Source: Chromobacterium sp. IIBBL 290-4 (GTDB lineage: Bacteria > Pseudomonadota > Gammaproteobacteria > Burkholderiales > Chromobacteriaceae). From it: a DNA stretch of 64,000 nt. The position numbers and the translations under genes are program-made. Where the stretch lies: contig NZ_CP100128.1 in assembly GCF_024207115.1 (NCBI RefSeq), positions 3,038,001-3,102,000 on the forward strand. The letters are read 5' to 3'. Shown piece by piece: positions 35,021 to 43,217 of the stretch. Under the pieces are notes generated by a model. The model worked only from the letters and a program-made list of their open reading frames with translations. It did no database searches and was not told the origin of the DNA. The number at the start of each line of letters is the position of its first letter. Position 1 is the first letter of the stretch.

Positions 35021-37045
35021 TCAGATCAGCCCGCGGTTCTTCAACATCTCTTCGGCGCGCGGGTCATGGCCGCGGAAGGCGCGGAAAGCCGCGCGTTGCT
35101 CGCGGGCGTCGCCGGCGCTGTAGATATGACGGTACAGCTTGTCGGCCAGTTCCGGGTTGAACGGATCGCCCGCTTCTTCGAAGGCTGCAAAGGCTTCGGC
35201 TTCCAGTACTTCCGCCCACATATAGACGTAGTAGCCGGCGGCGTAGGCGTCGTCGGAGAAGATATGGCCGAAGTGCGGCGGGCGGTGGTTCATGCCGGCT
35301 TCGGGCGGGATGCCCAGCCGCTCGCGCTCGGCTGCCTCAAAGGCGGAGATGTCCACGCCGTCAGCGTCGGCGCGCTGATGCAGGGCCAGATCGATCAGGG
35401 TGGAGGCGGTGTAGCGCACCGTGTCGAAGCCCTGGTTGAAGTGGCGCGCCGCTTTGATCTTGGCTACCAGTTCGGCCGGGATAGGTTCTCCTGTTTCGGC
35501 GTGACGGGCATGCTTTTCCAGAATCTCGGGCGCCAGCGCCCAGTTTTCCATCAGTTGCGATGGCAGCTCGACGTAGTCCCACGGGCAGTTGGGGCCCGCC
35601 AGCAGACGGTACTCCACATTGGACAGCAAACCATGCAGGCCGTGGCCGAACTCATGGAACAGCGTGCGGACATCGTCGGCGCTCAACAGGGTCTGGCCAT
35701 GGCTGGCCTTGGCGAAGTTATTGTTATTGACCACGATGGGCTGCGTTTCGCCGCCATTTCGGCTTTGGTAGCGATAGGAGTGCATCCAGGCGCCGCCGCG
35801 TTTGTGCGGACGGGCGAAGTTGTCGCCCAGGAACAGGCCGATGATTTGGCCCGCGCGGCTGACATCCCAGGCGCGCGCGTCCGGGTGGTAAAGCTTGAGG
35901 TCATGCCGTTCGCTGAAGCTGAGGCCGAACAGGCGGCCGGCGACGTCGAACATCGCGGCAATCATATTGTCCAGGCTGAAGTAGGGCTTGATCTCGGCGT
36001 CGTCCAGCGCGTAGCGGGCGATGCGCACTTTCTCGGCCAGATGGAACCAGTCCCAGGGCTGGATGTCGGTCGGTTCGCCCAACTTGGCCGCTTCCTCGCG
36101 CAGCAAAACCTTCTCCGCTTCGAAACGGCCTTTGGCCGGCTCCCACACCTGTTCTAGCAAGGCATGCACGGCGGCGGGCGTGCCGGCCATGCGGTTGGCG
36201 ATGGCGTAGTCGGCGAAGTTGGCGAAGCCCAGCAATCGGGCTTGCTCCACGCGCAAGGCCAGGATTTGCTTGGCCAGCGGACGGTTGTCGCGTTCGGGGT
36301 GTTCGCCGCGGCCGGTCCAGGCGCGCCAGGCTTGCTCGCGCAGATCGCGGCGCGGCGAGAAGGTCAGGAAAGGCACGACAGCCGAACGCGACAGCGTGAT
36401 CACCCAGCCTGCCAGCCCGCGCGCTTGCGCGGCGGCTTGGGCGGCGTCGATCAGAAAAGCGGGCAGGCCGGCGAGATCTTGCTCTTCCAGCACGAGTGTG
36501 TATTCGGCTTCGTCCGCCAGCACGTTCTGGCTGAAGGCGGTGGTCAGTTCCGCCAGCTTGCCGACCACGTCGGCGTAGCGTTGCCGATCCGCGCCTTGCA
36601 GTTTGGCGCCGGCGCGGACGAAGTTGCGGTGGATCAGATCCAGCAGGCGGTCTTGTTCCTCGCTCAGGCCCAGTTCGGCGCGGCGGGCATGCACCTGATC
36701 CAGCCGGGCGAAAAACCCTTCATGCATATGGATGCGGCTGTGATGGCCGGCCAGCTTGGGCGCCATATTGCGCTCCACTTCCTGCAAGGCAGGCGAGCTT
36801 TGCGAGGCGGTCAGGTTGTCCAGCAGCAACTGGGCGCGCTCCAGGCGCAAGCCGCTGCGGTCGAAGGCGGCGGCGGTGTTTTCAAAGCTGGCGGGCTCGT
36901 TCAGCGCGGCCAGCTGGTCGATTTCGGCCAGGTGCTCGGCGAATAGGACATCGAATGCCGGCTCGAAGTGCTCGGCTTGAACCTGATCGAAGGGCGGCAG
37001 TTGGTGCGGGGTGTTCCAGGCTTGCAGCAAGGGATTGGCGGACAT
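35021..37045 (-). CDS. prlC: M3-family oligopeptidase A, first tandem copy
   Basis: A 674-residue M3 metallopeptidase with the zinc motif HEFGH at residues 464-468 (TLFHEFGHGLHGLL). It begins MSANPLLQAWNTPHQLPPFDQ and ends RAAFRAFRGHDPRAEEMLKNRGLI. A gap of 84 bases separates it from the second copy, which is downstream on the same strand; the upstream copy is likely expressed from a promoter in the 37046-37135 gap. Both catalytic sites are intact, so the copies may differ in substrate or timing. Confidence 0.93.
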   Translation of the reverse strand: MSANPLLQAWNTPHQLPPFDQVQAEHFEPAFDVLFAEHLAEIDQLAALNEPASFENTAAAFDRSGLRLERAQLLLDNLTASQSSPALQEVERNMAPKLAGHHSRIHMHEGFFARLDQVHARRAELGLSEEQDRLLDLIHRNFVRAGAKLQGADRQRYADVVGKLAELTTAFSQNVLADEAEYTLVLEEQDLAGLPAFLIDAAQAAAQARGLAGWVITLSRSAVVPFLTFSPRRDLREQAWRAWTGRGEHPERDNRPLAKQILALRVEQARLLGFANFADYAIANRMAGTPAAVHALLEQVWEPAKGRFEAEKVLLREEAAKLGEPTDIQPWDWFHLAEKVRIARYALDDAEIKPYFSLDNMIAAMFDVAGRLFGLSFSERHDLKLYHPDARAWDVSRAGQIIGLFLGDNFARPHKRGGAWMHSYRYQSRNGGETQPIVVNNNNFAKASHGQTLLSADDVRTLFHEFGHGLHGLLSNVEYRLLAGPNCPWDYVELPSQLMENWALAPEILEKHARHAETGEPIPAELVAKIKAARHFNQGFDTVRYTASTLIDLALHQRADADGVDISAFEAAERERLGIPPEAGMNHRPPHFGHIFSDDAYAAGYYVYMWAEVLEAEAFAAFEEAGDPFNPELADKLYRHIYSAGDAREQRAAFRAFRGHDPRAEEMLKNRGLI

Positions 37046-37135
37046 GTCGATTGTCTCTGTATGGGCGGTAAAAGTCTGAAAATGACTCTAGCATTGTTTG
37101 TTTTGAAAACAAAACAGCGAATGCTGATGCGCTTG

Positions 37136-37507
37136 TCAGAGGTTCTGGGCGATGTGCCACAACACGCCGGACGGGTCGGTCAACGGGAAATCCAGCATGC
37201 CCCACGGCTGTTGTTTCAATTCGCCTATTTTGATTTGGTACTTTCCGGCGATGCCGCGGGCGGTCAGCTCCGCATGCCAGGCGGCGGCGTCCTCCACCAA
37301 TAGATGCATCATGCAATTGGCGGCGGCTTCGGGATGGTAGTAGTCCTGCAGCAGGAAGCTGCAATCGCCGTGGGCGAAATAGGCGACATCATGGCTGACT
37401 GATTTGCGCTCGAAGCCGAGGTCTTGGTAGAAGGCCTGGGAGAGCTGGAAATCTTTGCAGGGAATGAAGGCTTTGATTTCGATGGAAGCCAGATTTTTAA
37501 TGACAAT
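37136..37507 (-). CDS. VOC (glyoxalase/bleomycin-resistance) family protein, unusual start
   Basis: The minus strand encodes about 121-123 residues of typical VOC protein: SIEIKAFIPCKDFQLSQAFY, DLGFERKS, FLLQDYY and then MMHLLVEDAAAWHAEL and DFPLTDPSGVLWHI. There is no ATG, GTG or TTG near the expected start. The frame is preceded by aaaagga and then ATT codons at 37507 and 37501, so initiation at ATT is the best reading; otherwise the start was mutated. It lies between the oxyR terminator and the M3 gene. Ligand unknown; metal-binding His/Glu are not complete enough to call a glyoxalase. Confidence 0.7.
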   Translation of the reverse strand: MVIKNLASIEIKAFIPCKDFQLSQAFYQDLGFERKSVSHDVAYFAHGDCSFLLQDYYHPEAAANCMMHLLVEDAAAWHAELTARGIAGKYQIKIGELKQQPWGMLDFPLTDPSGVLWHIAQNL

Positions 37508-37525
37508 GTCCTTTTGTGGGGCAAA

Positions 37526-37553
37526 TGAAAACCCGCCGAATGGAATCGGCGGG
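37526..37553 (-). terminator. Terminator after oxyR
   Basis: On the minus strand CCCGCCGA and TCGGCGGG enclose a six-base loop and are followed by TTTTCATTT, 20 bases past the oxyR stop. It ends the minCDE-oxyR unit. Confidence 0.8.
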
Positions 37554-37572
37554 CGGGTGATCAGGCATGAGC

Positions 37573-38511
37573 TTAGGCGAGTTTGGGCTCGTCTTCCAGC
37601 ATGGACACGCCGGCGAGGCCGGAACGGAACACGGCCTGTTGCAAAGTGTCTATCGCCTTTTTGCGGAAGAACTGCTTGCGCGTCACCAGCAGCACGCGGC
37701 GTTGTGGTGCCGGCTGGCTGAACGGCACGATGGACAGCAGGGACTCATCGGACGGGCCGATGGAGGTGGCCGGCATCACGGTGACGCCCATGCCGCTGGC
37801 CACCATGTGGCGGATGGTGTTGAGCGAACTGCCTTGCAGCGTGCTGGCCAGGCTGTTGCCATAGCTGGGGCGGCTGGATAGTTCGCTGCAGGTTTGCAGC
37901 ACCTGGTCGCGGAAGCAGTTGCCGGGGCTGAGCAAGAGCACGCTTTCCTCGGACAACTGGCAAGCCGGGATGGCGTCCATCTTTTCCCAGTGGTGGCCCT
38001 TGGGCATGGCGACGACGAAAGGCTCGTCGTACAGCGGCCAGGCTTCGATGCCGGTTTCCTCGAAAGGATCGGCGACGATGATGGCGTCCACCTCGCCGCG
38101 CTTGAGCATTTCCGCCAGCCTGGAGGTGTAGTTCTCTTCCAGGATCAGCGGCATGTCCGGCGCCAGGATGCGCAGCGCCGGAATCAGCTTGGGCAGCAGA
38201 TAGGGGCTGATGGTGAAGATCACCCCCAGCTTCAGCGGGCCGGCCAGTTCGTTCTGATGCTCGCCGGCCAGCCGTTTCACCGTGTCCGCCTCTTCCAGCA
38301 CGCGCTGCGACTGCTCGATGATGCGTTCGCCTATCTCGGTGACCGCCACTTCCTGGCCGCCGCGTTCAAACAGGGTGACGCCCAGCTCATCCTCCAGCTT
38401 TTTGATGGCGATGGACAGCGTGGGCTGGCTGACAAAGCAGCTCTGGGCGGCGCGGCCGAAGTGGCGCTCGCGCGCCACCGCCACGATATAGCGCAGTTCG
38501 GTCAGCGTCAT
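37573..38511 (-). CDS. oxyR: Peroxide sensor/regulator OxyR
   Basis: LysR-type regulator of 312 residues that senses H2O2 by forming a disulfide. The two redox cysteines fall exactly at Cys199 and Cys208 in GNCFRDQVLQTC, as in E. coli OxyR. The helix-turn-helix is in ARERHFGRAAQSCFVSQPTL. It starts 3 bases after the minE stop, so it is cotranscribed with minCDE, an arrangement reported in Neisseria. No catalase or ahpC gene is nearby. Assignment is strong. Confidence 0.95.
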   Translation of the reverse strand: MTLTELRYIVAVARERHFGRAAQSCFVSQPTLSIAIKKLEDELGVTLFERGGQEVAVTEIGERIIEQSQRVLEEADTVKRLAGEHQNELAGPLKLGVIFTISPYLLPKLIPALRILAPDMPLILEENYTSRLAEMLKRGEVDAIIVADPFEETGIEAWPLYDEPFVVAMPKGHHWEKMDAIPACQLSEESVLLLSPGNCFRDQVLQTCSELSSRPSYGNSLASTLQGSSLNTIRHMVASGMGVTVMPATSIGPSDESLLSIVPFSQPAPQRRVLLVTRKQFFRKKAIDTLQQAVFRSGLAGVSMLEDEPKLA

Positions 38512-38514
38512 GGC

Positions 38515-38772
38515 TTAGCGTTGATGCTCCGGCAGCACGATGTTGACCTCCAGGACTTCATAATCGTCCTGGCGTTCCACTTGCACCTTGATGTCTTCCA
38601 GATTGACAGACACGTATTTGGAGATCACTTCCATCAGCTCGCGCTGCAGCGCCGGCAGATAGTCGGGCGCGTGGCGGCCGTTGCGTTCGTGGGCCAGGAT
38701 GATCTGCAGACGTTCTCTGGCGATGGCGGCGGATTTTTGGCGCTTGCCAAAAATCATATCGATCAATGACAT
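38515..38772 (-). CDS. minE: Cell division topological specificity factor MinE
   Basis: An 85-residue protein that stimulates MinD ATPase and drives the pole-to-pole Min oscillation, placing the Z-ring at midcell. The N-terminal [30 protein letters not shown] contains the membrane-targeting and anti-MinCD region, quoted in outline. The C-terminal half is the topological domain. It begins 3 bases after the minD stop. Confidence 0.96.
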   Translation of the reverse strand: MSLIDMIFGKRQKSAAIARERLQIILAHERNGRHAPDYLPALQRELMEVISKYVSVNLEDIKVQVERQDDYEVLEVNIVLPEHQR

Positions 38773-38775
38773 GAC

Positions 38776-39588
38776 TTAACCTCCAAACAGGCGCTTGAGG
38801 ATGCCCACCTTGGGGGCGTCCAGGAAGCGCATCGGGCGATCTTCGCCCAGGAAGCGCGCTACCACGTCGGTATAGGCCTCGGCCACATCCGTACCCTTCA
38901 GGTGGATGGCCGGGGTGCCCGAGTTGGAGGCTTGCAGCACGCTTTGCGACTCCGGAATCACGCCGATCAGCGGCACGCGGAGGATTTCCTTGACGTCTTC
39001 CACCGACAGCATTTCGCCCTTGTCGACGCGGCCCGGCGCGTAGCGGGTGATCAGCAGATGCTCTTTCACCGGCTCGCGGCTTTCCTCGGCGCGCTTGGAT
39101 TTGGACGACAGGATGCCCAGGATGCGGTCGGAGTCGCGCACCGACGACACTTCCGGGTTGGTGACGATCAGGGCCTCATCGGCGAAGTACAGCGCCATCA
39201 GCGCGCCCTTCTCGATGCCGGCCGGAGAGTCGCAGACGATGTAGTCGAAACCGGCGTCGGCCAGTTCCTTCAAGACTTTTTCCACGCCTTCCAGCGTCAG
39301 CGCGTCTTTGTCGCGGGTTTGCGAGGCCGGGATGATGAACAGGTTGTCGCAGTTCTTGTCCTTGATCAGGGCCTGGTTCAGGCTGGCTTCGCCATTGACG
39401 ACATTGATCAGGTCGTAGACCACGCGGCGTTCGCAGCCCATGATCAGGTCCAGATTGCGCAGGCCGACGTCGAAGTCGATCACCACAGTCTTGTGGCCGC
39501 GCAGTGCCAGGCCGGAAGCGAAGCTTGCGCTAGTGGTGGTTTTGCCTACGCCACCCTTGCCGGATGTCACAACGATGATTTTTGCCAC
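38776..39588 (-). CDS. minD: Septum site-determining ATPase MinD
   Basis: A 270-residue membrane-associated ATPase. The deviant Walker A motif GKGGVGKTTTSASFA has the two signature lysines, DFDVGLRNLDLIMG is the switch I region, and the C-terminal amphipathic helix VGILKRLFGG anchors it to the membrane. It is the middle gene of minC-minD-minE, 23 bases after minC. Confidence 0.97.
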   Translation of the reverse strand: MAKIIVVTSGKGGVGKTTTSASFASGLALRGHKTVVIDFDVGLRNLDLIMGCERRVVYDLINVVNGEASLNQALIKDKNCDNLFIIPASQTRDKDALTLEGVEKVLKELADAGFDYIVCDSPAGIEKGALMALYFADEALIVTNPEVSSVRDSDRILGILSSKSKRAEESREPVKEHLLITRYAPGRVDKGEMLSVEDVKEILRVPLIGVIPESQSVLQASNSGTPAIHLKGTDVAEAYTDVVARFLGEDRPMRFLDAPKVGILKRLFGG

Positions 39589-39611
39589 GGGGCTTTCCTT
39601 TGAATAAGGTG

Positions 39612-40346
39612 TTACTCGCCGAGCGCGGTCATCACCAGCCGCTCGTTTTCAAGATAGATTTGGGTGGGTTTGCCCAGAATGCTGTCGGGCAAAGCTTGTT
39701 CGATGGTGCGATAGACGCCGGCGATGGACACCAGTTCCGCTTCCATGCTGCGGGCGAAGATGCGCGCCTCGGCATTGCCGCGCGCGCCGGCCAGGGCGCG
39801 GCCGCGCAGCGGGGCGTACACATGGATGTTGCCGTCGGCGATCACTTCGGCGCCGGCGCTGACCATGGCCAGCACCACCAGGTCGCAGCCCTTGGCGTAG
39901 ATCTGTTGGCCGGCCCGGACAGGCCGGTCGATGATCATGGTGGCGGCGGGCGCGGGCGCGGGCGCGGCGATGGGCGCAACCGTTTCGGCTGCCGGTTTGG
40001 CGGGCTCCTGGATAGACTGCACCGAGCGCGGCTGGGCCGCGCTGTTGGCGAAGGCCAGGCCGAAGCGGCTGGCGACAGCGGCCATGGCGTTGTCCGGATG
40101 GCGCAATGCCACGGCGCGGATGCCGCGGCGGCTCAACAGCGGCAGCAGTCGGCCAAGGTCCAGCTCGGCCGGGCGCGGCAGCGCTTCCACGTCGAGCACG
40201 AAGGCTTCCGCCGGAGCGTCGTTGCTGGTGCCGAATCGCGCGTCCAGCGCCTGGCTCAATTCGTCCAGGTTATCGGTGCGCAACAATAAGGCCAGCAGGT
40301 CCAGGCTGGCGGATTTGATATCAAAGGCGTTGGCCGCAGGGCTCAT
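39612..40346 (-). CDS. minC: Septum site-determining protein MinC
   Basis: A 244-residue FtsZ assembly inhibitor activated by MinD. The N-terminal domain is variable, followed by an Ala/Pro-rich linker (about residues 115-137) and the C-terminal beta-helix domain: [50 protein letters not shown] in outline, which holds the MinD-binding motif. First gene of the minCDE-oxyR operon. Confidence 0.95.
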   Translation of the reverse strand: MSPAANAFDIKSASLDLLALLLRTDNLDELSQALDARFGTSNDAPAEAFVLDVEALPRPAELDLGRLLPLLSRRGIRAVALRHPDNAMAAVASRFGLAFANSAAQPRSVQSIQEPAKPAAETVAPIAAPAPAPAATMIIDRPVRAGQQIYAKGCDLVVLAMVSAGAEVIADGNIHVYAPLRGRALAGARGNAEARIFARSMEAELVSIAGVYRTIEQALPDSILGKPTQIYLENERLVMTALGE

Positions 40347-40488
40347 GAGATAGCTTTATACCTGGATAGATTTCTTCTATGAGGGAGTGTACTGGCTTGG
40401 GGCCCGGCTTTCAATGGCGGCGCGCGGCCGCCTGGACTTTGCGCCGCCGCCGCGTCGAAAACCGCTGCCGATAGTCTGGCGAAGATTG

Positions 40489-40499
40489 TTGCAATGCAA
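40489..40499. promoter_or_regulatory. PhaR-like palindrome 1
   Basis: TTGCAATGCAA, a perfect 11-base palindrome (TTGCA-A-TGCAA), about 130 bases upstream of the phasin promoter. Member of a set of three similar sites in this spacer. Confidence 0.55.
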
Positions 40500-40602
40500 A
40501 GTTTGTCTTGGAAGTCTGGCCTGCAAGGACAGGTGCGGGACTGTCATTAATCTGGAATGATGCTGTGGTAAAAACGGATACAAAATAGTTGCTTAGCGAG
40601 TT

Positions 40603-40613
40603 GTGCAGTGCAC
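40603..40613. promoter_or_regulatory. PhaR-like palindrome 2
   Basis: GTGCAGTGCAC, a perfect 11-base palindrome just upstream of the -35 box of the phasin promoter. Phasin genes are commonly repressed by PhaR at TGC/GCA-type repeats, so binding here is likely but inferred. Confidence 0.6.
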
Positions 40614-40620
40614 CATTACG

Positions 40621-40650
40621 TTGACGTCAGTTAGCTTGCTGGGGTAAAGT
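40621..40650 (+). promoter_or_regulatory. Phasin gene promoter
   Basis: TTGACG (40621-40626) and TAAAGT (40645-40650) with an 18-base spacer. It is flanked by PhaR-like palindromes at 40603 and 40658, so a repressor could cover both sides. Confidence 0.6.
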
Positions 40651-40657
40651 GTGATTG

Positions 40658-40668
40658 TTGCGATGCAA
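40658..40668. promoter_or_regulatory. PhaR-like palindrome 3
   Basis: TTGCGATGCAA, nearly palindromic, immediately after the -10 box at 40645-40650. Position over the transcription start fits a repressor operator. Confidence 0.6.
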
Positions 40669-40740
40669 TATTCGTGAACCGACAGTTTTGTTGCTGCATT
40701 ACCAGGTCGCAGTCTTCATGACAATTTAGGAGTTGATTAC

Positions 40741-41310
40741 ATGTTCACCACCACTCAGGAACTCTCCGCTCTCGGCCAGTCTCAGTTCGACAAGGCTGTC
40801 CGTCTGTCCTCCATCGTATTGGCCGGCGCCGAGCGTTTCGCCAGCCTGCAACTGGATCTTTCCCGCAAACTGCTGAATGACAACGCCGAAGCCTTCAAGG
40901 CGCTGAGCGAAGTCAAGGACGTCAAGGCGCTGGGCGAAGTGCAAAGCGGCCTGACCCAGCCGGTGCTGGATCAAGCTTTCTCCGCCGCCCGCAATGTCTA
41001 CGACGCCGCCTTGGCCACTCAGAACGAGCTGTCCAGCTTTGTCGAAGAGCAGATCGCCGAGAACAACAAGGCGCTGCAAAGCAGCCTGGAGCGTCTGTCC
41101 AAGAACGCCCCGGCCGGCTCCGACATCGCCGTCGCCGCGCTGAAGACCTTGCTGAACACTTCGACCGCCGCTTTTGAAAGCGTGTCCAAGACCGCCAAGA
41201 AGGTCAGCGCCGAAATCGCCGAAGCCGGCGTGGAAGCCGCCACCAATTCGGCCAAGGCCGCCAGCGCCGCCGTAGCGCGCAAGAAAACCGCGTCGACTAC
41301 CGCTGCCTGA
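40741..41310 (+). CDS. phaP: Phasin family granule-associated protein
   Basis: A 189-residue mostly helical protein that coats polyhydroxyalkanoate granules. It starts MFTTTQELSALGQSQFDKAVRLSSIVLAGAERFASLQLDLSRK in outline, the phasin_2 pattern, and ends with an Ala/Lys-rich tail. The taggag ribosome site is 4-9 bases from the ATG. The upstream spacer holds a promoter and three palindromes that suit the PHA-sensing repressor PhaR. No PHA synthase is in this window. Confidence 0.9.
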   Translation: MFTTTQELSALGQSQFDKAVRLSSIVLAGAERFASLQLDLSRKLLNDNAEAFKALSEVKDVKALGEVQSGLTQPVLDQAFSAARNVYDAALATQNELSSFVEEQIAENNKALQSSLERLSKNAPAGSDIAVAALKTLLNTSTAAFESVSKTAKKVSAEIAEAGVEAATNSAKAASAAVARKKTASTTAA

Positions 41311-41375
41311 TAGCCGCGGGCTCGGCTGCCTCGGTCGGATGCGATCGGGATGCGGCGGAGCGGAGTAGATGGACC

Positions 41376-41406
41376 CAGGGCCGGACTTGTTCCGGCCCTT
41401 TCTCTT
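41376..41406 (+). terminator. Terminator after the phasin gene
   Basis: agggccggac and tccggccctt arms with a short loop, followed by tctcttt. Ends the monocistronic phasin transcript. Confidence 0.8.
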
Positions 41407-41497
41407 TGCCGATGCCCTGCCAGCGCGATGCTGGCGCGCTCCCATCCGCCGCTGAAGGCGCTGCGGGGCCGGCAGTTTCGATGCTGGGCGAACCGGA

Positions 41498-42436
41498 TCA
41501 GCTTGCGCAGCCCTGAAGGGCCGCATCGCCATGCTGCAGCGATTTCGCCGTCTCGATGATGCGGTCGCGCAGCCAGGCGTGAGCTTGGCTTTTGTCGTGG
41601 CGCTGATGCCAATAGAGTGTCCAGCTCAGATCGGGGATGGGCAGCGGCAGATCGTGTATGACAAGCTGCGGATCATTCAGGCTTAATGCGTGCCGCTCAG
41701 ACATGATAATGGCGTAGGGCAGGGCGTGCAGCATATTGGGCGCGGTGAACCAGTGCGGGATATTGAGCGCGATCCGGCGCGCGCAGCCGATTTCGTTCAG
41801 CTGCGCATCGATCAGGCTATGCTGGCCAGCGGTGATCGATACGTTCAGAAAGTCGAGCGCCAGAAATCTTTCCAGCGTCAGAGGCTTGTCGGCGTTGGGG
41901 TGGTGGCGGCTGAGCACGCAGACCATCCTATCTTGAAACACTTTCACCGAAGACAGCGTGTCGACATTTTCCAGTCGCGCGCTGATCGCCATATCCAATT
42001 GTCCCGTCTCCAGCGCCGCCGCCGTCTGCGCGGCGTTCAGGTGCATGATATTCATGGATAGCTTCGGCGCTGCCTCGCGCACTCGGCGCAATAGGGTGGG
42101 CAACAGCAGCAGTTCCGTCAGATCCGACATCCGCACGGCGAATTGCCGATGCGCGGTTCGCGGGTCGAATTGATAGTCAGACTCGAAGAGCGCTTTGATC
42201 TGCTGCATGATTTGCCGCGTGGGCTCTATCAGCGCCTGGGCCCTTGGAGTCAGTTCCATGCCGCTTGCGGTTCGCGCCAGCAGCTCGTCTTTGAACTGGT
42301 CGCGCAGGCGGGACAGCGCATTGCTGACGGCGGGCTGCGATAAGCCCAGTTTCAAACCCGCCCGCGTGACGTGTTTCTCCGTAAGCAGCGCGTCCAGGAT
42401 GACCAGTAGATTCAAGTCTGTCGAGCGTAGGTTCAT
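41498..42436 (-). CDS. LysR-family transcriptional regulator
   Basis: A 312-residue LysR regulator. The helix-turn-helix reads LLTEKHVTRAGLKLGLSQPAVSNALSRLRDQF (in outline), close to the NodD/PcaQ-type group, and the effector domain starts near residue 90. I chose ATG 42436 giving MNLRSTDLNLLVILDALL; the open frame upstream adds 38 unlikely residues. It lies downstream of an isochorismatase-like gene and an MFS gene on the same strand and probably regulates them. Confidence 0.88.
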   Translation of the reverse strand: MNLRSTDLNLLVILDALLTEKHVTRAGLKLGLSQPAVSNALSRLRDQFKDELLARTASGMELTPRAQALIEPTRQIMQQIKALFESDYQFDPRTAHRQFAVRMSDLTELLLLPTLLRRVREAAPKLSMNIMHLNAAQTAAALETGQLDMAISARLENVDTLSSVKVFQDRMVCVLSRHHPNADKPLTLERFLALDFLNVSITAGQHSLIDAQLNEIGCARRIALNIPHWFTAPNMLHALPYAIIMSERHALSLNDPQLVIHDLPLPIPDLSWTLYWHQRHDKSQAHAWLRDRIIETAKSLQHGDAALQGCAS

Positions 42437-42620
42437 GAAGCTTCCATTGGTATGTCTTAAAGCCCAGGCCATTATTTCAGTTATTTGGAATGGCGGCGAC
42501 TCTGGGGCACCGGCCAAGCGGGGCAGGCTGGCGGCCGCCAAAATTTTCAATATGGGAGCCTCTCCGGCAATGAAATGACCAGGTTCGGCGGGAGGAAGGG
42601 ACGCCTCGGCGCCCCTGAGC

Positions 42621-43208
42621 TCAGCGCGAAAATGCTTGCCGCAAGGCCTGAATGATCTCTTCGCTGTCCGAGACTTGCCCCAGCCGCGGAAAGATCTGGG
42701 TCAGGGCGAATGCCTGCGCATCGGCGGATAATGTGCTGACGGCATCGCTGGCGATGATGACGTTGTAGCTGTTTTCATAAGCCTGGCGAGCGGTGGACTC
42801 GACGCCGATATTGGTGGCGATGCCGGTCAGGACAAGGCCGGTGATGCCGCGGCGCCGCAGTTGCACATCCAGATTGGTGCCGGTGAATGCGCCCCACTGG
42901 TGCTTGGTGATTACCAGGTCATGCCGCTGCACGCCCAGTTCCGGCGCGAGGACGCTCCAGTCCGGGTCCAGATTCGGCGGCGAATGCGGCGCATCGGTCT
43001 TCACTTTCAGCGCGACGGCTCCATCCGGCTGGTAGCTGGTGCGCACATAGATGACCGGCAGATCGAGCGCGCGGAACGCCGCGGCGAGTGCTACCGTTTT
43101 GGCAACCACTTGCGCGCCGGTGTAGGGCGAAACCGGCAGCGAGACGATGCCGTTTTGCAGATCGATGGCGAGCAGGGCGACTTGGCGATTTAGGGTAGGT
43201 TTAGGCAT
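42621..43208 (-). CDS. Isochorismatase-family hydrolase lacking the active-site cysteine
   Basis: A 195-residue member of the cysteine hydrolase superfamily. Asp16 (LLAIDLQNG) and Lys102 (VITKHQWGAF) of the catalytic triad are present, but the position of the nucleophile reads ATNIGVESTA with Gly135 where most members have Cys. True isochorismatases of the EntB/PhzD type also lack this Cys, so vinyl-ether hydrolysis rather than amide hydrolysis is possible. It starts 9 bases after the MFS gene stop, so the two form an operon. Substrate unknown. Confidence 0.8.
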   Translation of the reverse strand: MPKPTLNRQVALLAIDLQNGIVSLPVSPYTGAQVVAKTVALAAAFRALDLPVIYVRTSYQPDGAVALKVKTDAPHSPPNLDPDWSVLAPELGVQRHDLVITKHQWGAFTGTNLDVQLRRRGITGLVLTGIATNIGVESTARQAYENSYNVIIASDAVSTLSADAQAFALTQIFPRLGQVSDSEEIIQALRQAFSR

Positions 43209-43217
43209 GGATAAGCC

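Larger units (their letters stand above)
40347..40740. other. Divergent spacer between minC and the phasin gene
   Basis: A 394-base gap with promoters for both sides. It holds three related palindromes described separately and a promoter at 40621-40650, and is AT-rich in its right half. No gene was found in it on either strand. Confidence 0.6.

Noticed and set aside
34694..36157. 487-codon plus-strand frame over the M3 gene pair
   Set aside because: Shadow of the two minus-strand peptidase genes; no start context or domain.
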